Positions 9,856 to 17,775 of a DNA stretch of 46,225 bases are shown here, in pieces. The notes beneath the pieces were generated by a model. It made no database searches. It saw only the letters and a program-made list of their open reading frames with translations, and was not told the DNA's origin. The first letter of the stretch is position 1. Every line of letters begins with the position of its first letter. Made by a program: the position numbers and the translations under genes. The stretch is from Rhodobacter sp. (GTDB lineage: Bacteria; Pseudomonadota; Alphaproteobacteria; Rhodobacterales; Rhodobacteraceae): contig JADCEF010000052.1 in the NCBI GenBank assembly GCA_020250445.1, positions 1 to 46,225 on the forward strand. The letters are read 5' to 3'.

Positions 9856-10739
9856 CACCGCAGCCTCCCGCCGTCGTTCGCACCGGACTCCGTGGGATAA
9901 GACAGCAGCCAGTCTTCGCCCGGGATATGCGGAAACCCCCGAAAGTTCAGAAAATTGTCGAATTTCGACTGGCAGGTGGCGGCCTGCCGGTCACATCCTG
10001 CCTCCAGGCGGATGCGGTCGCCCGCCGCCACTGGCGGCCCGATCCTGTCCCACAGTTCGATCACCCGCTGACCACCTTCGATCCGGTCGGCCTTGATCAG
10101 ACCGATGACCCCGCGTGCTTGTCCGTCAAGCAGCCGCGCCCGGCCTTTTTCGAACCAGCCGGCGGCAAATCCCGTCACGCCCGCAAATGCGAAAACGCGC
10201 CGCTCCGTATGCGTCTGGACAGCAAGCTCCACCGAAAATCCGGGGCGGGCCAGATCAAAGCGGCACTGCGCATCTCCCAGAATGGCCGCGCAATCGCGCT
10301 GATAGACCCTGCCCTGTGGCTGGTTCAGCGCTTCGGTCAGGCCGCGCAATTCGGCGCGAAACGCCCCCGCAGACCGGGCGATCTCGCCGAACGTCCCCCG
10401 GAACTGCAGCAGGCGCTGCCCGACATCGGTCCAGTTCACCAGCCAGCAGCGCACCTCCGCCGCATCGTAACGCCCGGCCAGCAGATCGGCTTCGGTGACG
10501 GCATCGCTGCTCAATGCGCCCACCGCTTCGCTGTTGTCCACGGCAAAGCCGGTCGTTTGCATCAGGGTGCGCGCCGTCATGCCCGTTTCGGCCCGATAGG
10601 TCAGGCCGTCAAAACTCAGATCGCGGTCGTGATCGGTAAAGCCCAGCACAACGCCATCCCTGCGCTGCACCGCCCAGGCCCGGCACAGGGTCGAGACACC
10701 GCCCGCAAGATGGGCCAGCAGATCCTCGCGCCCGGCCAT
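9855..10739 (-). CDS. GTA baseplate hub protein (g13, DUF2163)
   Basis: The 294-residue DUF2163 protein forms the hub of the tail baseplate in GTA-like particles. It begins MAGREDLLAHLAGGVSTLCRAW. The C-terminal third has the typical phage BR0599-type ending, with CDRQAATCQSKF and FRGFPHIPGEDWLL. Four cysteines (in RDCAAILGDAQC and CDRQAATC) are spaced like a metal or Fe-S site; this is inference. It shares TGATG stop/start overlaps with both g12 and g14, indicating translational coupling. Confidence 0.93.
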   Translation of the reverse strand: MAGREDLLAHLAGGVSTLCRAWAVQRRDGVVLGFTDHDRDLSFDGLTYRAETGMTARTLMQTTGFAVDNSEAVGALSSDAVTEADLLAGRYDAAEVRCWLVNWTDVGQRLLQFRGTFGEIARSAGAFRAELRGLTEALNQPQGRVYQRDCAAILGDAQCRFDLARPGFSVELAVQTHTERRVFAFAGVTGFAAGWFEKGRARLLDGQARGVIGLIKADRIEGGQRVIELWDRIGPPVAAGDRIRLEAGCDRQAATCQSKFDNFLNFRGFPHIPGEDWLLSYPTESGANDGGRLR

Positions 10740-11371
10740 CAGACCCGCAGCTCCACCACCGGAACCGAAGGAACCTCGCCCCCCTGGAAGGCTTCGATCG
10801 AGGTCTGGATGCGGTCCGTGTCAAACCGCACCGGGACATCAAACTCGAACCCGGCCGAAATGACAGCCCCCGGCGCGGGGGCAAGCGCAAAAGTCACGGT
10901 CCCGGTCGCCGGCTGCAACGTCCAGTCCAGACCGGCAGCCTTTTCCACGCCGCCGACCGCCACGCGCACCGTCGTCGCCACCGGCTTCGTGATCGGGCGC
11001 TGATAGGTCCCCACTCCGGAAACATAGGTCTTGCCCAACCTGAAGTCCTTCCTGATCCCGTCCCCCTGACCGATGATCTGGTCCAACGGTGTCACCGGCC
11101 GCGATGGGGCAACCGACTTGAAATCCACCCAGTCTTTCCAGCGAAAGCCGTGCAACTGGCCGCGCCGTGCCTCGAAAAAGGCAATGACTTCGACCAGATC
11201 GTCCAGGCTGCGCATCCCCAGACCCGCATCATAGCGGCGGCGCGAATGCTCCCAGGGCGTGCTGCGCTCCTCGAACCCGTTGGTCAGCGTCACGATTTCC
11301 GTGCGCCGCTCCGGCCCGCCGGACGACCCGAAACTCAGGTTCACCGGGAACCGCACCTCGTGAAATCCCAT
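10739..11371 (-). CDS. GTA distal tail protein (g12, DUF2460)
   Basis: A 210-residue DUF2460 protein, the distal tail ring that joins the tail tube to the baseplate. Family landmarks are MGFHEVRFP at the start, RRRYDAGLGMRSLDDL near residue 45 and GFRWKDWVDFKS near 76. It lies between g11 (7-base gap) and g13 (1-base overlap) in the expected order. Confidence 0.93.
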   Translation of the reverse strand: MGFHEVRFPVNLSFGSSGGPERRTEIVTLTNGFEERSTPWEHSRRRYDAGLGMRSLDDLVEVIAFFEARRGQLHGFRWKDWVDFKSVAPSRPVTPLDQIIGQGDGIRKDFRLGKTYVSGVGTYQRPITKPVATTVRVAVGGVEKAAGLDWTLQPATGTVTFALAPAPGAVISAGFEFDVPVRFDTDRIQTSIEAFQGGEVPSVPVVELRV

Positions 11372-11378
11372 CGCACCC

Positions 11379-12035
11379 TCACCTGTTCCGCTGGCCGCGC
11401 GCCAGCATCCGGTTCACCTGCGCGGCGATCTGCCCCTGACTGCGCTGAAACCCCTGCACATCCGGCGTCGACACGTTCATGACCACCGACACACCCCGGC
11501 CGCCGCCACCCGCGCTTTGCACGCCAAGGCGGCCATCGGCACCCCGCGACAGCGGCAGAATGGCTTCCGGGCCTGCCTCGCCCATCAGGCCCTGACCACC
11601 GCGCATCGCAAACCCGGTCGGCCCCGTGACCACGCCGCCGCGCGCAAAGGGCGTGACGCGGCCCTGCGCGATCACCCCCCCTTTGGCAAAGGGCGTCACC
11701 GCCGACATCAATCCGCCAACCCCCTTGGCCAGCAGCCCGCTCAGCGCATCGGTCACGGGCCGGGTCGCCGCGCGATAGGCGGTGTTGGACAGGGTCTGCC
11801 CGATCCCCTTCAGCGCATCCGAAAGCCTGGCCCCGTCAAAGACCAGCCCGTCGAAGGCCCGCCGCAACCCGTTGCCGATCCCGCTCGTCAATCCGGTCAC
11901 TTCACGTCCCGCCTGGGCAATCCCGCCCTGCATCTTGCCCAACTCGCTGTTCAGGCCCCCGACACCGCTCGCCGACGCAAGGCAGGCCGACTCAAGCGCC
12001 GTGAGCCTTTCTGACAAACTGTCGATCTCGATCAT
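11379..12035 (-). CDS. GTA short tape-measure protein (g11)
   Basis: A 218-residue tail tape-measure-like protein. It has an N-terminal heptad-like segment (IDSLSERLTALES) and a Gly/Ala-rich middle with PFAKGGVIAQGRVTPFARGG, typical of tape measure C-terminal regions. It is far shorter than phage tape measures, as is known for RcGTA, which has a short tail. I prefer ATG 12035 over ATG 12041 because the GGGGG ribosome site then sits 6 bases away instead of touching the start. It overlaps g10.1 by 44 bases. Confidence 0.88.
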   Translation of the reverse strand: MIEIDSLSERLTALESACLASASGVGGLNSELGKMQGGIAQAGREVTGLTSGIGNGLRRAFDGLVFDGARLSDALKGIGQTLSNTAYRAATRPVTDALSGLLAKGVGGLMSAVTPFAKGGVIAQGRVTPFARGGVVTGPTGFAMRGGQGLMGEAGPEAILPLSRGADGRLGVQSAGGGGRGVSVVMNVSTPDVQGFQRSQGQIAAQVNRMLARGQRNR

Positions 12036-12234
12036 CAACATCCCCCTTCAACCTGTCTGGAAAGGCCCGCACCAGCGCATCCAGCCGGGCCCGCGTGAAC
12101 ACGGCCTGCCCCGTCGGCTCTGGGCCGGTCAGCATCTGCAACTCTGCCGGGGTCAGGCGCCAGAACGCCTCCGGTGCCAGTCCAAGCTGTCCGATCCCCA
12201 CCCGCATCAGGCCGGGCCAGTCGATGCGGCTCAT
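11992..12234 (-). CDS. GTA tail assembly chaperone-like small protein (g10.1)
   Basis: An 80-residue protein starting MSRIDWPGLMRVGIGQLGL and containing FWRLTPAELQML, the signature of the small RCAP_rcc01693-like protein between g10 and g11. In phage terms it corresponds to the second tail-assembly chaperone product. It overlaps g10 by 4 bases (ATGA) and g11 by 44 bases. Phages often make this product by frameshifting; here it has its own ATG. Confidence 0.85.
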   Translation of the reverse strand: MSRIDWPGLMRVGIGQLGLAPEAFWRLTPAELQMLTGPEPTGQAVFTRARLDALVRAFPDRLKGDVDDRDRQFVRKAHGA

Positions 12235-12563
12235 GTCGGGGCCGCTGCCGGGTCCGCAAGCGCGAAGGCCCGCGCCAGCAATTCGGCCGCCAGCCGCGCC
12301 GCCCCGCCAAGGCCACCGGCGATCTCAGCTGTGCGCAGGTCCTCGGCCGTGCCGCACCAGCCGCCGCCGCGCAGGCCGGCCACGATCAGCGCCAGCACAT
12401 CACGCGTCGTGTACCTGCCCTGCTCGAAGCGCTCCACAAGGTCCACCAGGCTTCCCGCCTCCATCGCGGCCTCCAGTTCGGCCAGCGCGCCAAGGGTCAG
12501 ACGCGCCACATGCGCCTGGCCATTCAGCATGACGGTCACTTCTCCGGCCCAGGGATTCGCCAT
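12231..12563 (-). CDS. GTA tail assembly chaperone (g10)
   Basis: A 110-residue GTA family protein (ANPWAGEVTVMLNG..LTLGALAELEAAM..GRYTTRDVLALIVAGLRGGG). It corresponds to the tail-tube chaperone position between the major tail protein and the tape measure. The GTG at 12566 and the ATG at 12563 are both possible starts; the ATG overlaps the g9 stop as TGATG and is preferred. Confidence 0.87.
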   Translation of the reverse strand: MANPWAGEVTVMLNGQAHVARLTLGALAELEAAMEAGSLVDLVERFEQGRYTTRDVLALIVAGLRGGGWCGTAEDLRTAEIAGGLGGAARLAAELLARAFALADPAAAPT

Positions 12564-12976
12564 CACAGCGCCACAAAGGTCAAAAGCCCTGCCGAGGCCA
12601 GCGTCAGCTCGTACGTGGCTTCGCCGTCAAAGGTCCCGGCATATTCCAGCGCCGTGATCTGGAACGGCCCCTCGATCGTCCCGAAGTCGGGCACGATCAC
12701 CTGAAAGGCGGGCATCCCGCCCGCAAAGAAGACCTGCCGGGCGCGGGCATCGGTCTGCTCGTCCCGGAACACGCCCGATCCGCTGATCGATGCCGATTTC
12801 ACGCCGGCCCCTGCCAGCAACTCGCGCCAGCCGCCCGGACTGTCCAGGCTGGTGACATCCACCGTTTCCGCGTTCAGACTGATCCGCGTGGCCCGCAGTC
12901 CCGCCACCGTCTCGAACTGCCCCGACCCCGACAGGTCAAGCTTGATCAAAAGGTCCTTGCCGTTCTGTACAGGCAT
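12563..12976 (-). CDS. GTA major tail protein (g9)
   Basis: A 137-residue TP901-1/HK97-type major tail tube protein. It begins MPVQNGKDLLIKLD and contains TVDVTSLDSPGGWRELLAGAGVKSASISGSGVF and VPDFGTIEGPFQI, characteristic of the family. GGGGAG lies 8 bases before the ATG, one of the better ribosome sites in the cluster, which fits a product needed in many copies per particle. Confidence 0.92.
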   Translation of the reverse strand: MPVQNGKDLLIKLDLSGSGQFETVAGLRATRISLNAETVDVTSLDSPGGWRELLAGAGVKSASISGSGVFRDEQTDARARQVFFAGGMPAFQVIVPDFGTIEGPFQITALEYAGTFDGEATYELTLASAGLLTFVAL

Positions 12977-13020
12977 CCCGCCGCTCCCCTCAGATGTTTC
13001 GCCTTCAGCCCCGCGCGCCC

Positions 13021-13419
13021 TCAGTCCTCGACACGGGCGCGAAAGGTCATGTCGATCCGCCGCACCCGGCCATCATCGCGCCTGCGTGCCGTGGCACGCT
13101 GAAACCACAGGCCCACCAGGCGCCCCCGGCCCAGCGTCAGGGCCGCATTGTTCAACGCGTCCGAAATCGCCACCGCCATGTCCTTGGCGGCGGTGAACCC
13201 CGCCGCCTCGCTGATCACGCTGACCGCAAATCGGTGCTCTGCCCCGGACCCGCTGGCATCGGACAGATCGCGCACCTCTTCGGTACCGATCAGCACGAAT
13301 GTCCCCGCGCCCTGCCCTTTGGGAACCGCATCCACCACCGGGATGCCCGCCAGAACCGGCAGGGTGGTCAGGTGCTGAAACACGGCGGCCTGCAGCGCCG
13401 CGGCCTGTCCATAGCTCAT
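13021..13419 (-). CDS. GTA tail terminator protein (g8, DUF3168)
   Basis: A 132-residue DUF3168 protein that caps the tail tube. It begins MSYGQAAALQAAVFQHL and has TFVLIGTEEVRDLSDASGSG and a C-terminal RRIDMTFRARVED. The frame is open upstream, but this Met overlaps the g7 stop by 4 bases (ATGA) and fits homologue length. A 44-base gap follows before g9. Confidence 0.92.
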   Translation of the reverse strand: MSYGQAAALQAAVFQHLTTLPVLAGIPVVDAVPKGQGAGTFVLIGTEEVRDLSDASGSGAEHRFAVSVISEAAGFTAAKDMAVAISDALNNAALTLGRGRLVGLWFQRATARRRDDGRVRRIDMTFRARVED

Positions 13420-13754
13420 GTCGTCCCCTCTTCCCGGGCAAAGCACAGCAGATAGCGCCCCGCCGCGTCGCGCTCGGTCACGGCCAGGATGCGGAACAGA
13501 CGTGTTCCGTCGCGAAAGCGCTGCTCCGGTCGCGGACGCTGTTCGGCCCCCACCGGCGCACCGCGTACCGTGATCCGATAGCTCACCAGGGCCCGGGTAA
13601 ACTCCTCTACCGGCGCATCCCGCCCTGTGCCCGCCGTCACTTCGGCCCACAGGGTCCCCAACGCCTGCCAGCGTTCGGCATAGCCGCCCGACCCGTCGGG
13701 TTCGGTGCGCAGCACCTCCAGAACCAGCGGGCGCGACAGGGAAATCCGGGTCAT
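13416..13754 (-). CDS. GTA head closure protein (g7)
   Basis: A 112-residue head-tail joining (head closure) protein, recognised by GGYAERWQALGTLWAEVTAGTGR and FRILAVTERDAAGRYLLCFAREE. The frame is open for several hundred bases upstream, but the Met at 13754 overlaps the g6 stop by 4 bases and matches the expected start MTRISLSRPLVLE. Gene order g6-g7-g8 is conserved. Confidence 0.9.
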   Translation of the reverse strand: MTRISLSRPLVLEVLRTEPDGSGGYAERWQALGTLWAEVTAGTGRDAPVEEFTRALVSYRITVRGAPVGAEQRPRPEQRFRDGTRLFRILAVTERDAAGRYLLCFAREEGTT

Positions 13755-14347
13755 GCCGTGCCCCCGCCCAGCAACCGCACCGTCCGCCAGCGCTCGATCA
13801 GCGACAGGATCGCAAAGGGCAGCCCCTGTTCGCGCAGCCCCATCTCGTCGCGCCGCTCGTACAGATCGGCAGCCAGCATCAGCACCGCCTGCCGCAGGTC
13901 CGGCGGGACATCGGTCCACAGGGTGCCAAACCCTGCCGTGAACACCACCTCGACCTGCCCCCCGCCCGGAACAGACGGCAGCAACTGCCCCGTCGGCGCC
14001 AGGCGCGGGCGGTGCAGATCGGCGATCAACCGGTACACTCCGGCATCCAGCACGGTCGATCCGCCCGCGCCATCCGTCAGCGTCACCGAAACAACGCTTT
14101 GCACCGGGGCCAGCGGCAGCGCCTGCCCCGCCGGGTCGCGCCAGTCGTCTAGCACCCAGCGGAATACCCGCTGCAACAGGGCCTTGCCGGTCCGGCCCTC
14201 GATCACCGCAAGTGCCGCCCGCAGATAGGCTTCGATCAACCCGTCCTGCAATCCCTCTTCGGCAAAGCCGGTGCCCAGGCGCAAATGGTCCCGCATCGCC
14301 TGAATCGGCAAGGACGCCACCGCAACGGGCGTGTCTTCGTTCAACAT
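13751..14347 (-). CDS. GTA head-tail connector / adaptor protein (g6)
   Basis: A 198-residue head-tail adaptor of the gp6 connector type. Landmarks are MLNEDTPVAVASLPIQAMRDHLRLG, AYLRAALAVIEGRTGKAL and YERRDEMG near the C terminus. It starts 126 bases downstream of the capsid gene, the largest gap in the cluster, and that gap holds two strong hairpins. Confidence 0.92.
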   Translation of the reverse strand: MLNEDTPVAVASLPIQAMRDHLRLGTGFAEEGLQDGLIEAYLRAALAVIEGRTGKALLQRVFRWVLDDWRDPAGQALPLAPVQSVVSVTLTDGAGGSTVLDAGVYRLIADLHRPRLAPTGQLLPSVPGGGQVEVVFTAGFGTLWTDVPPDLRQAVLMLAADLYERRDEMGLREQGLPFAILSLIERWRTVRLLGGGTA

Positions 14348-14385
14348 CTGGGGTGTCTCCGCTTCCCGAAAGGCAAGAAAACTCC

Positions 14386-14460
14386 GGCGGGCGCAGGCGG
14401 CCTTCGCCCGGCGAAGGATGCGCCCGCCATGTCAGCCGCCGCCCCGTTCCCGGGGCGGCG
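14386..14460 (-). terminator. Two strong hairpins after the GTA capsid gene
   Basis: Seen directly: CGCCGCCCCG (14437-14446) pairs with CGGGGCGGCG (14451-14460) around TTCC. Next to it, GGCGGGCGCA (14386-14395) pairs with TGCGCCCGCC (14419-14428) and encloses CCTTCGCC/GGCGAAGG. They lie 14-88 bases after the capsid stop. There is no T-run, so partial termination or protection of capsid mRNA from decay is more likely than full termination (inference). Confidence 0.6.
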
Positions 14461-14473
14461 CACCGACCTGCCG

Positions 14474-15670
14474 TCAGGACAGGGCGAATTTCAGAAGCTT
14501 GATCGCCGCATAGTCGCTGATGTCGCCGCCCACGCGCTTGGTCGCATAGAACAGCACATGCGGCTTGGCCGAAAACGGATCGCGCAGAATGCGCAGGTCG
14601 GTCCGTTCCGCAATCGTGTAGCCTGCGGCGAAGTCGCCAAAGGCAATCGCATGGGCATTCGCGGCGATATCGGGCATATCCTCGCAGATCAGCACCGGAT
14701 ACCCCATCAGGCGCGGCGGTTCCGCCACGGCAAGCCCGTCGGCCCACATAAAGCGGCCATCGGCATCCTTCATCTTGCGCACGGCCCCTGCGGTCTTGGA
14801 ATTCATCACAAAGGTCGCATTGGCCCGGTAGGGTGCCGCCAGGGCATAAACAAGGTTCACGATGCAATCGACAGCGTTCGTTGTCGGGAAATCCGCTGCG
14901 GCACCGCTGGCCACATAGCCCAGGCTTCCCCAGGTCCAGGTGGAATTCGCAACCTTGGCCGGCAGCAGAAAGCCCTTGGGCTTGTCCACCCCGTCCCCGT
15001 TCACGAAGGCCGCCGATTCCGACCGGATAAAGCGCGAGGCGATCTTCTCCGCCAGCCAGCCCTCCACGTCAAAGGCGCTGTCGTCCAACAGGCGCTGGCT
15101 TGCCTTCGGCATGGCCGCAAGCTGGTGCAGCCGGATCGAGATGCGCTCGATCAGCGGCGTCGCCGTCTCGCTGACCGATCCGGTCTCGGTCACCCATCCG
15201 GTCCCCACATCCGACCGGTCGATCAAGACATCGAAACTCGTGGCATCGACCGTGACCACGCTGGCAATCGACCGGATCGACCCGGTTGCAACCAGCATGG
15301 ATTTCACCGTGTCCGCCGTGCGCGGGTCCACCAGAAAACCGCCATCGCCGGGCACCGCCGTGCTCAGCGCCTTGCCCTCCAGCATCAGGCTGCGCAGCCC
15401 CTCATCGTCGCCATGGCGCAGATAGGCGTTGAAGGCTTTCTTGTGCGGCTCCTCCATGTCCACCGCAGTTGAAAGCACCGGGCGTCCGTAGGTCATCGTC
15501 TTGGCTTGAAGCATGGTCAGTCGCTCTTCCTGTTGATGTAAAGCAGATGTCACTTCGGCCTGAAAGCCGTTGAATTCCTGCAGAAAACCTGCCAAAGCCC
15601 TGGTCATCTGCTCGGCCGGTCCGGCGGCCTCGGGGCCCTGCGCCCCGGACCGGATACTGGTCTCTCCCAT
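14474..15670 (-). CDS. GTA major capsid protein (g5, HK97 fold)
   Basis: The 398-residue HK97-type major capsid protein. The first ~105 residues form a helical delta-like region to be cut off by the g4 protease. The body is signalled by STAVPGDGGFLVDP, DVLIDRSDVGTGWVTETGSV, FVNGDGVDKPKGFL and LMGYPVLICEDMPDI. It is intact and is expected to be the most abundant GTA protein. Confidence 0.96.
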   Translation of the reverse strand: MGETSIRSGAQGPEAAGPAEQMTRALAGFLQEFNGFQAEVTSALHQQEERLTMLQAKTMTYGRPVLSTAVDMEEPHKKAFNAYLRHGDDEGLRSLMLEGKALSTAVPGDGGFLVDPRTADTVKSMLVATGSIRSIASVVTVDATSFDVLIDRSDVGTGWVTETGSVSETATPLIERISIRLHQLAAMPKASQRLLDDSAFDVEGWLAEKIASRFIRSESAAFVNGDGVDKPKGFLLPAKVANSTWTWGSLGYVASGAAADFPTTNAVDCIVNLVYALAAPYRANATFVMNSKTAGAVRKMKDADGRFMWADGLAVAEPPRLMGYPVLICEDMPDIAANAHAIAFGDFAAGYTIAERTDLRILRDPFSAKPHVLFYATKRVGGDISDYAAIKLLKFALS

Positions 15671-15694
15671 CTTGTCCCCCGTGATTGGGCCGCG

Positions 15695-16258
15695 TCAGCG
15701 CGCGGCAAGTTTGCGGTGCGCCTGCTCGAAAAGCCGGGCCAGCCCGATCCAGCCCGCATCTGCGGCGGGGTCGGCCTTGGCCTGAACCCGCGCTTCGGCC
15801 AGCATGGGAAAGGTCACCAGCGACACTTCCCAAAGGTCCACCTCCTGCAGCAGCCGCTGCCCCTTGGCATCCCTCTCGGCCCGCAACGTTCGGTAGCCGA
15901 TCGACAATCCGTCGATCGCGCCAGCCGCCAGCAGGGCGGCGGCTTCCCTTCCCCGTGCGACATCGGTCAGGATCCGGCCCTTCACGTAAAGACCGGTCGC
16001 ATCCTCGCGCACCTCATCCCACACCCCGATGGGCTGCGCCGGATCGTGCTGCCACAGCATCTTGACCCGCCGGCCCGATGCCGCCAGCGCCGCAAGCGAC
16101 GCCGCATAGGCCCCGCGCCCCACCACATCCCCGCCCTGATCCCGGCGCCCGAAGATCGAGGCATAGCCTTCAACCCGCGATCCCTCCGTCACCATGATCC
16201 CGGCCTCGGGACGGTGGAACTTGCGCTCCGGCGCGCCCGCCTGTGTCATCTCATCCAT
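15695..16258 (-). CDS. GTA prohead protease (g4)
   Basis: A 187-residue HK97-family prohead serine protease that matures the capsid. Visible are VEGYASIFGRRDQGGDVV, the His in MLWQHDPAQPIG (about residue 69), the Ser in IDGLSIGYR (about 115) and LWEVSLVTFPML. Two in-frame Met codons, 16258 and 16249, could start it. It lies 24 bases before g5. Confidence 0.95.
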   Translation of the reverse strand: MDEMTQAGAPERKFHRPEAGIMVTEGSRVEGYASIFGRRDQGGDVVGRGAYAASLAALAASGRRVKMLWQHDPAQPIGVWDEVREDATGLYVKGRILTDVARGREAAALLAAGAIDGLSIGYRTLRAERDAKGQRLLQEVDLWEVSLVTFPMLAEARVQAKADPAADAGWIGLARLFEQAHRKLAAR

Positions 16259-16265
16259 CTCGCTG

Positions 16266-16505
16266 CTACCTCATCGCTGCCGCAATCACGGCCTCTGCCA
16301 TCTGCGCCAGCAGAAAGCAGGCCAGGCCGTAAACCCCAACCCAGATGCGCTTCTCCAGCCGCTCCAGCGCCGCATCGATCTGGCCAAGGCGGAACTCCAG
16401 CGCCGCCCAGCGTTCCTGCGCCACCCGCTCATTCGCCTCGATCCGGGCGGCCGCCGCATCGAAACTGTCGTACAGAAACCGCGATCCGCCGCCTGCGTCC
16501 CGCAT
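16266..16505 (-). CDS. GTA head formation small protein (g3.5)
   Basis: A 79-residue protein of the RCAP_rcc01685 type. It has a helical charged first half (FDAAAARIEANERVAQERWAALE, LGQIDAALERLEK) that could form a coiled coil. One C-terminal membrane-type helix follows (WVGVYGLACFLLAQMAEAVIAAAM). It begins 2 bases after the g3 stop, with GGAGGG inside the end of g3 as ribosome site. The function is not established; the membrane helix is unusual for a capsid-cluster protein. Confidence 0.85.
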   Translation of the reverse strand: MRDAGGGSRFLYDSFDAAAARIEANERVAQERWAALEFRLGQIDAALERLEKRIWVGVYGLACFLLAQMAEAVIAAAMR

Positions 16506-16507
16506 GC

Positions 16508-17680
16508 TCAGCCCTCCGCCAGCGGCGGCAGGCCAAGGGCGGCCCGCTTCTCTGCCGGGGTCAGGAAATCCGCAGCACCAACGCGCGCCCACTGCTGATC
16601 GCGATCTGCCGCCAGCGCAGGCACCTGATCGGGGTCGGGACGCAGCTCCACCTCTTCCCCGGTAAAGGCCGACAGCCACTGCGAAATCGCAGCCGTCACC
16701 TTGCCCGCCAGCGGCAGCACCGTCAGCCGGTAAAAGGCGCGGTGGGCCTCCTGATAATTGGCATAGGTCGCCTCGCCCGGGATCCCCATCAGCATCGGCG
16801 GAATGCCAAAGGCCACCGCAATCTCGCGCGCCGCCGCCTCCTTGGTCTGCTGGAACTCCATGTCAGACGGGGAAAAGCCCATCGGCTTCCAGTCCAGCCC
16901 CCCTTCCAGCAGCATCGGACGGCCCGCATTGCGCGCGCCCTGATGATGGCTCTCCATCTCGCTCACCAGCCGGTCATACTGATCGGCACTCAGGTTGCCC
17001 TGCCCGTCCACCCCCCGATAGACGATCGCCCCCGATGGCCGGGCAGCATTGTCGAGCAGCGCCTTCGACCAGGCCGATGCGGAATTGTGCACGTCCACCG
17101 CCACGCCCGCCGCCTGCAATGGCGAAAAACCATAGTGGTCATCCTGTGGATGGAACGCGCGGATGTGACAGATGGGCGGCGGCCCGCCCGTCATCGAAAA
17201 CCGGTGTGTCCGCCCACCGACCGAATAGTCATAGGCGGCGGGCCAGCCGTCCGAACCCGGAACCAGGCTCATCCGGTCCGGCCGCAGCACATGCAACTCT
17301 GCCGGCAGGGCCGCATCGCCCCGCACGGCCTCCACATAGCCGTTTCCCGACAGCAGCAGGAACCCGTACAGCGCCTCGAACAGGTCGGCGCGCCCCTGCG
17401 CCGCATTCGGACGCCGGATCAACTCCAGCACCGGATGCGTCTCATAGCGCCGGCTGCGGTCCTGCAGGATCACCGGCAGGGCAGAGGCGGCTTCGGCAAT
17501 CAGCTTGACCGCGCGAAAGGCCACCGGGTTGCTCTGAAAGCCGGTCCGCGTCAGCGAAACCGTGTCCCTCGGGCTCCACACCGCCCGCCCGCCCCCGCGG
17601 AATGTCACCAGCGCCCCCGTGGCCGAGGCCTTGTGCTCCGGCCCCTGCCCCCGCCCGCGCCTCAGAAAGTCGAACTTCAT
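16508..17680 (-). CDS. GTA portal protein (g3, HK97 family)
   Basis: A 390-residue portal protein that forms the DNA gate at one capsid vertex. It starts MKFDFLRRGRGQ and contains VAFRAVKLIAEAASALPV, EALYGFLLLSGNGYVEAVRG, the WSKALLDNAARPSGAIVY strand and FGIPPMLMGIPGEATYANYQEA, all typical of HK97 portals. A 95-base spacer separates it from g2; I see no gene or clear signal there. Confidence 0.95.
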   Translation of the reverse strand: MKFDFLRRGRGQGPEHKASATGALVTFRGGGRAVWSPRDTVSLTRTGFQSNPVAFRAVKLIAEAASALPVILQDRSRRYETHPVLELIRRPNAAQGRADLFEALYGFLLLSGNGYVEAVRGDAALPAELHVLRPDRMSLVPGSDGWPAAYDYSVGGRTHRFSMTGGPPPICHIRAFHPQDDHYGFSPLQAAGVAVDVHNSASAWSKALLDNAARPSGAIVYRGVDGQGNLSADQYDRLVSEMESHHQGARNAGRPMLLEGGLDWKPMGFSPSDMEFQQTKEAAAREIAVAFGIPPMLMGIPGEATYANYQEAHRAFYRLTVLPLAGKVTAAISQWLSAFTGEEVELRPDPDQVPALAADRDQQWARVGAADFLTPAEKRAALGLPPLAEG

Positions 17681-17775
17681 GGCGAAACTGCTCCTCTGTC
17701 ATCGGGCATGCCGCCTCGGGGCCTGGCGCGGTCGCCAATACCCTTCAGCATGATCGTTTGTCGGGGACTGCCCGG

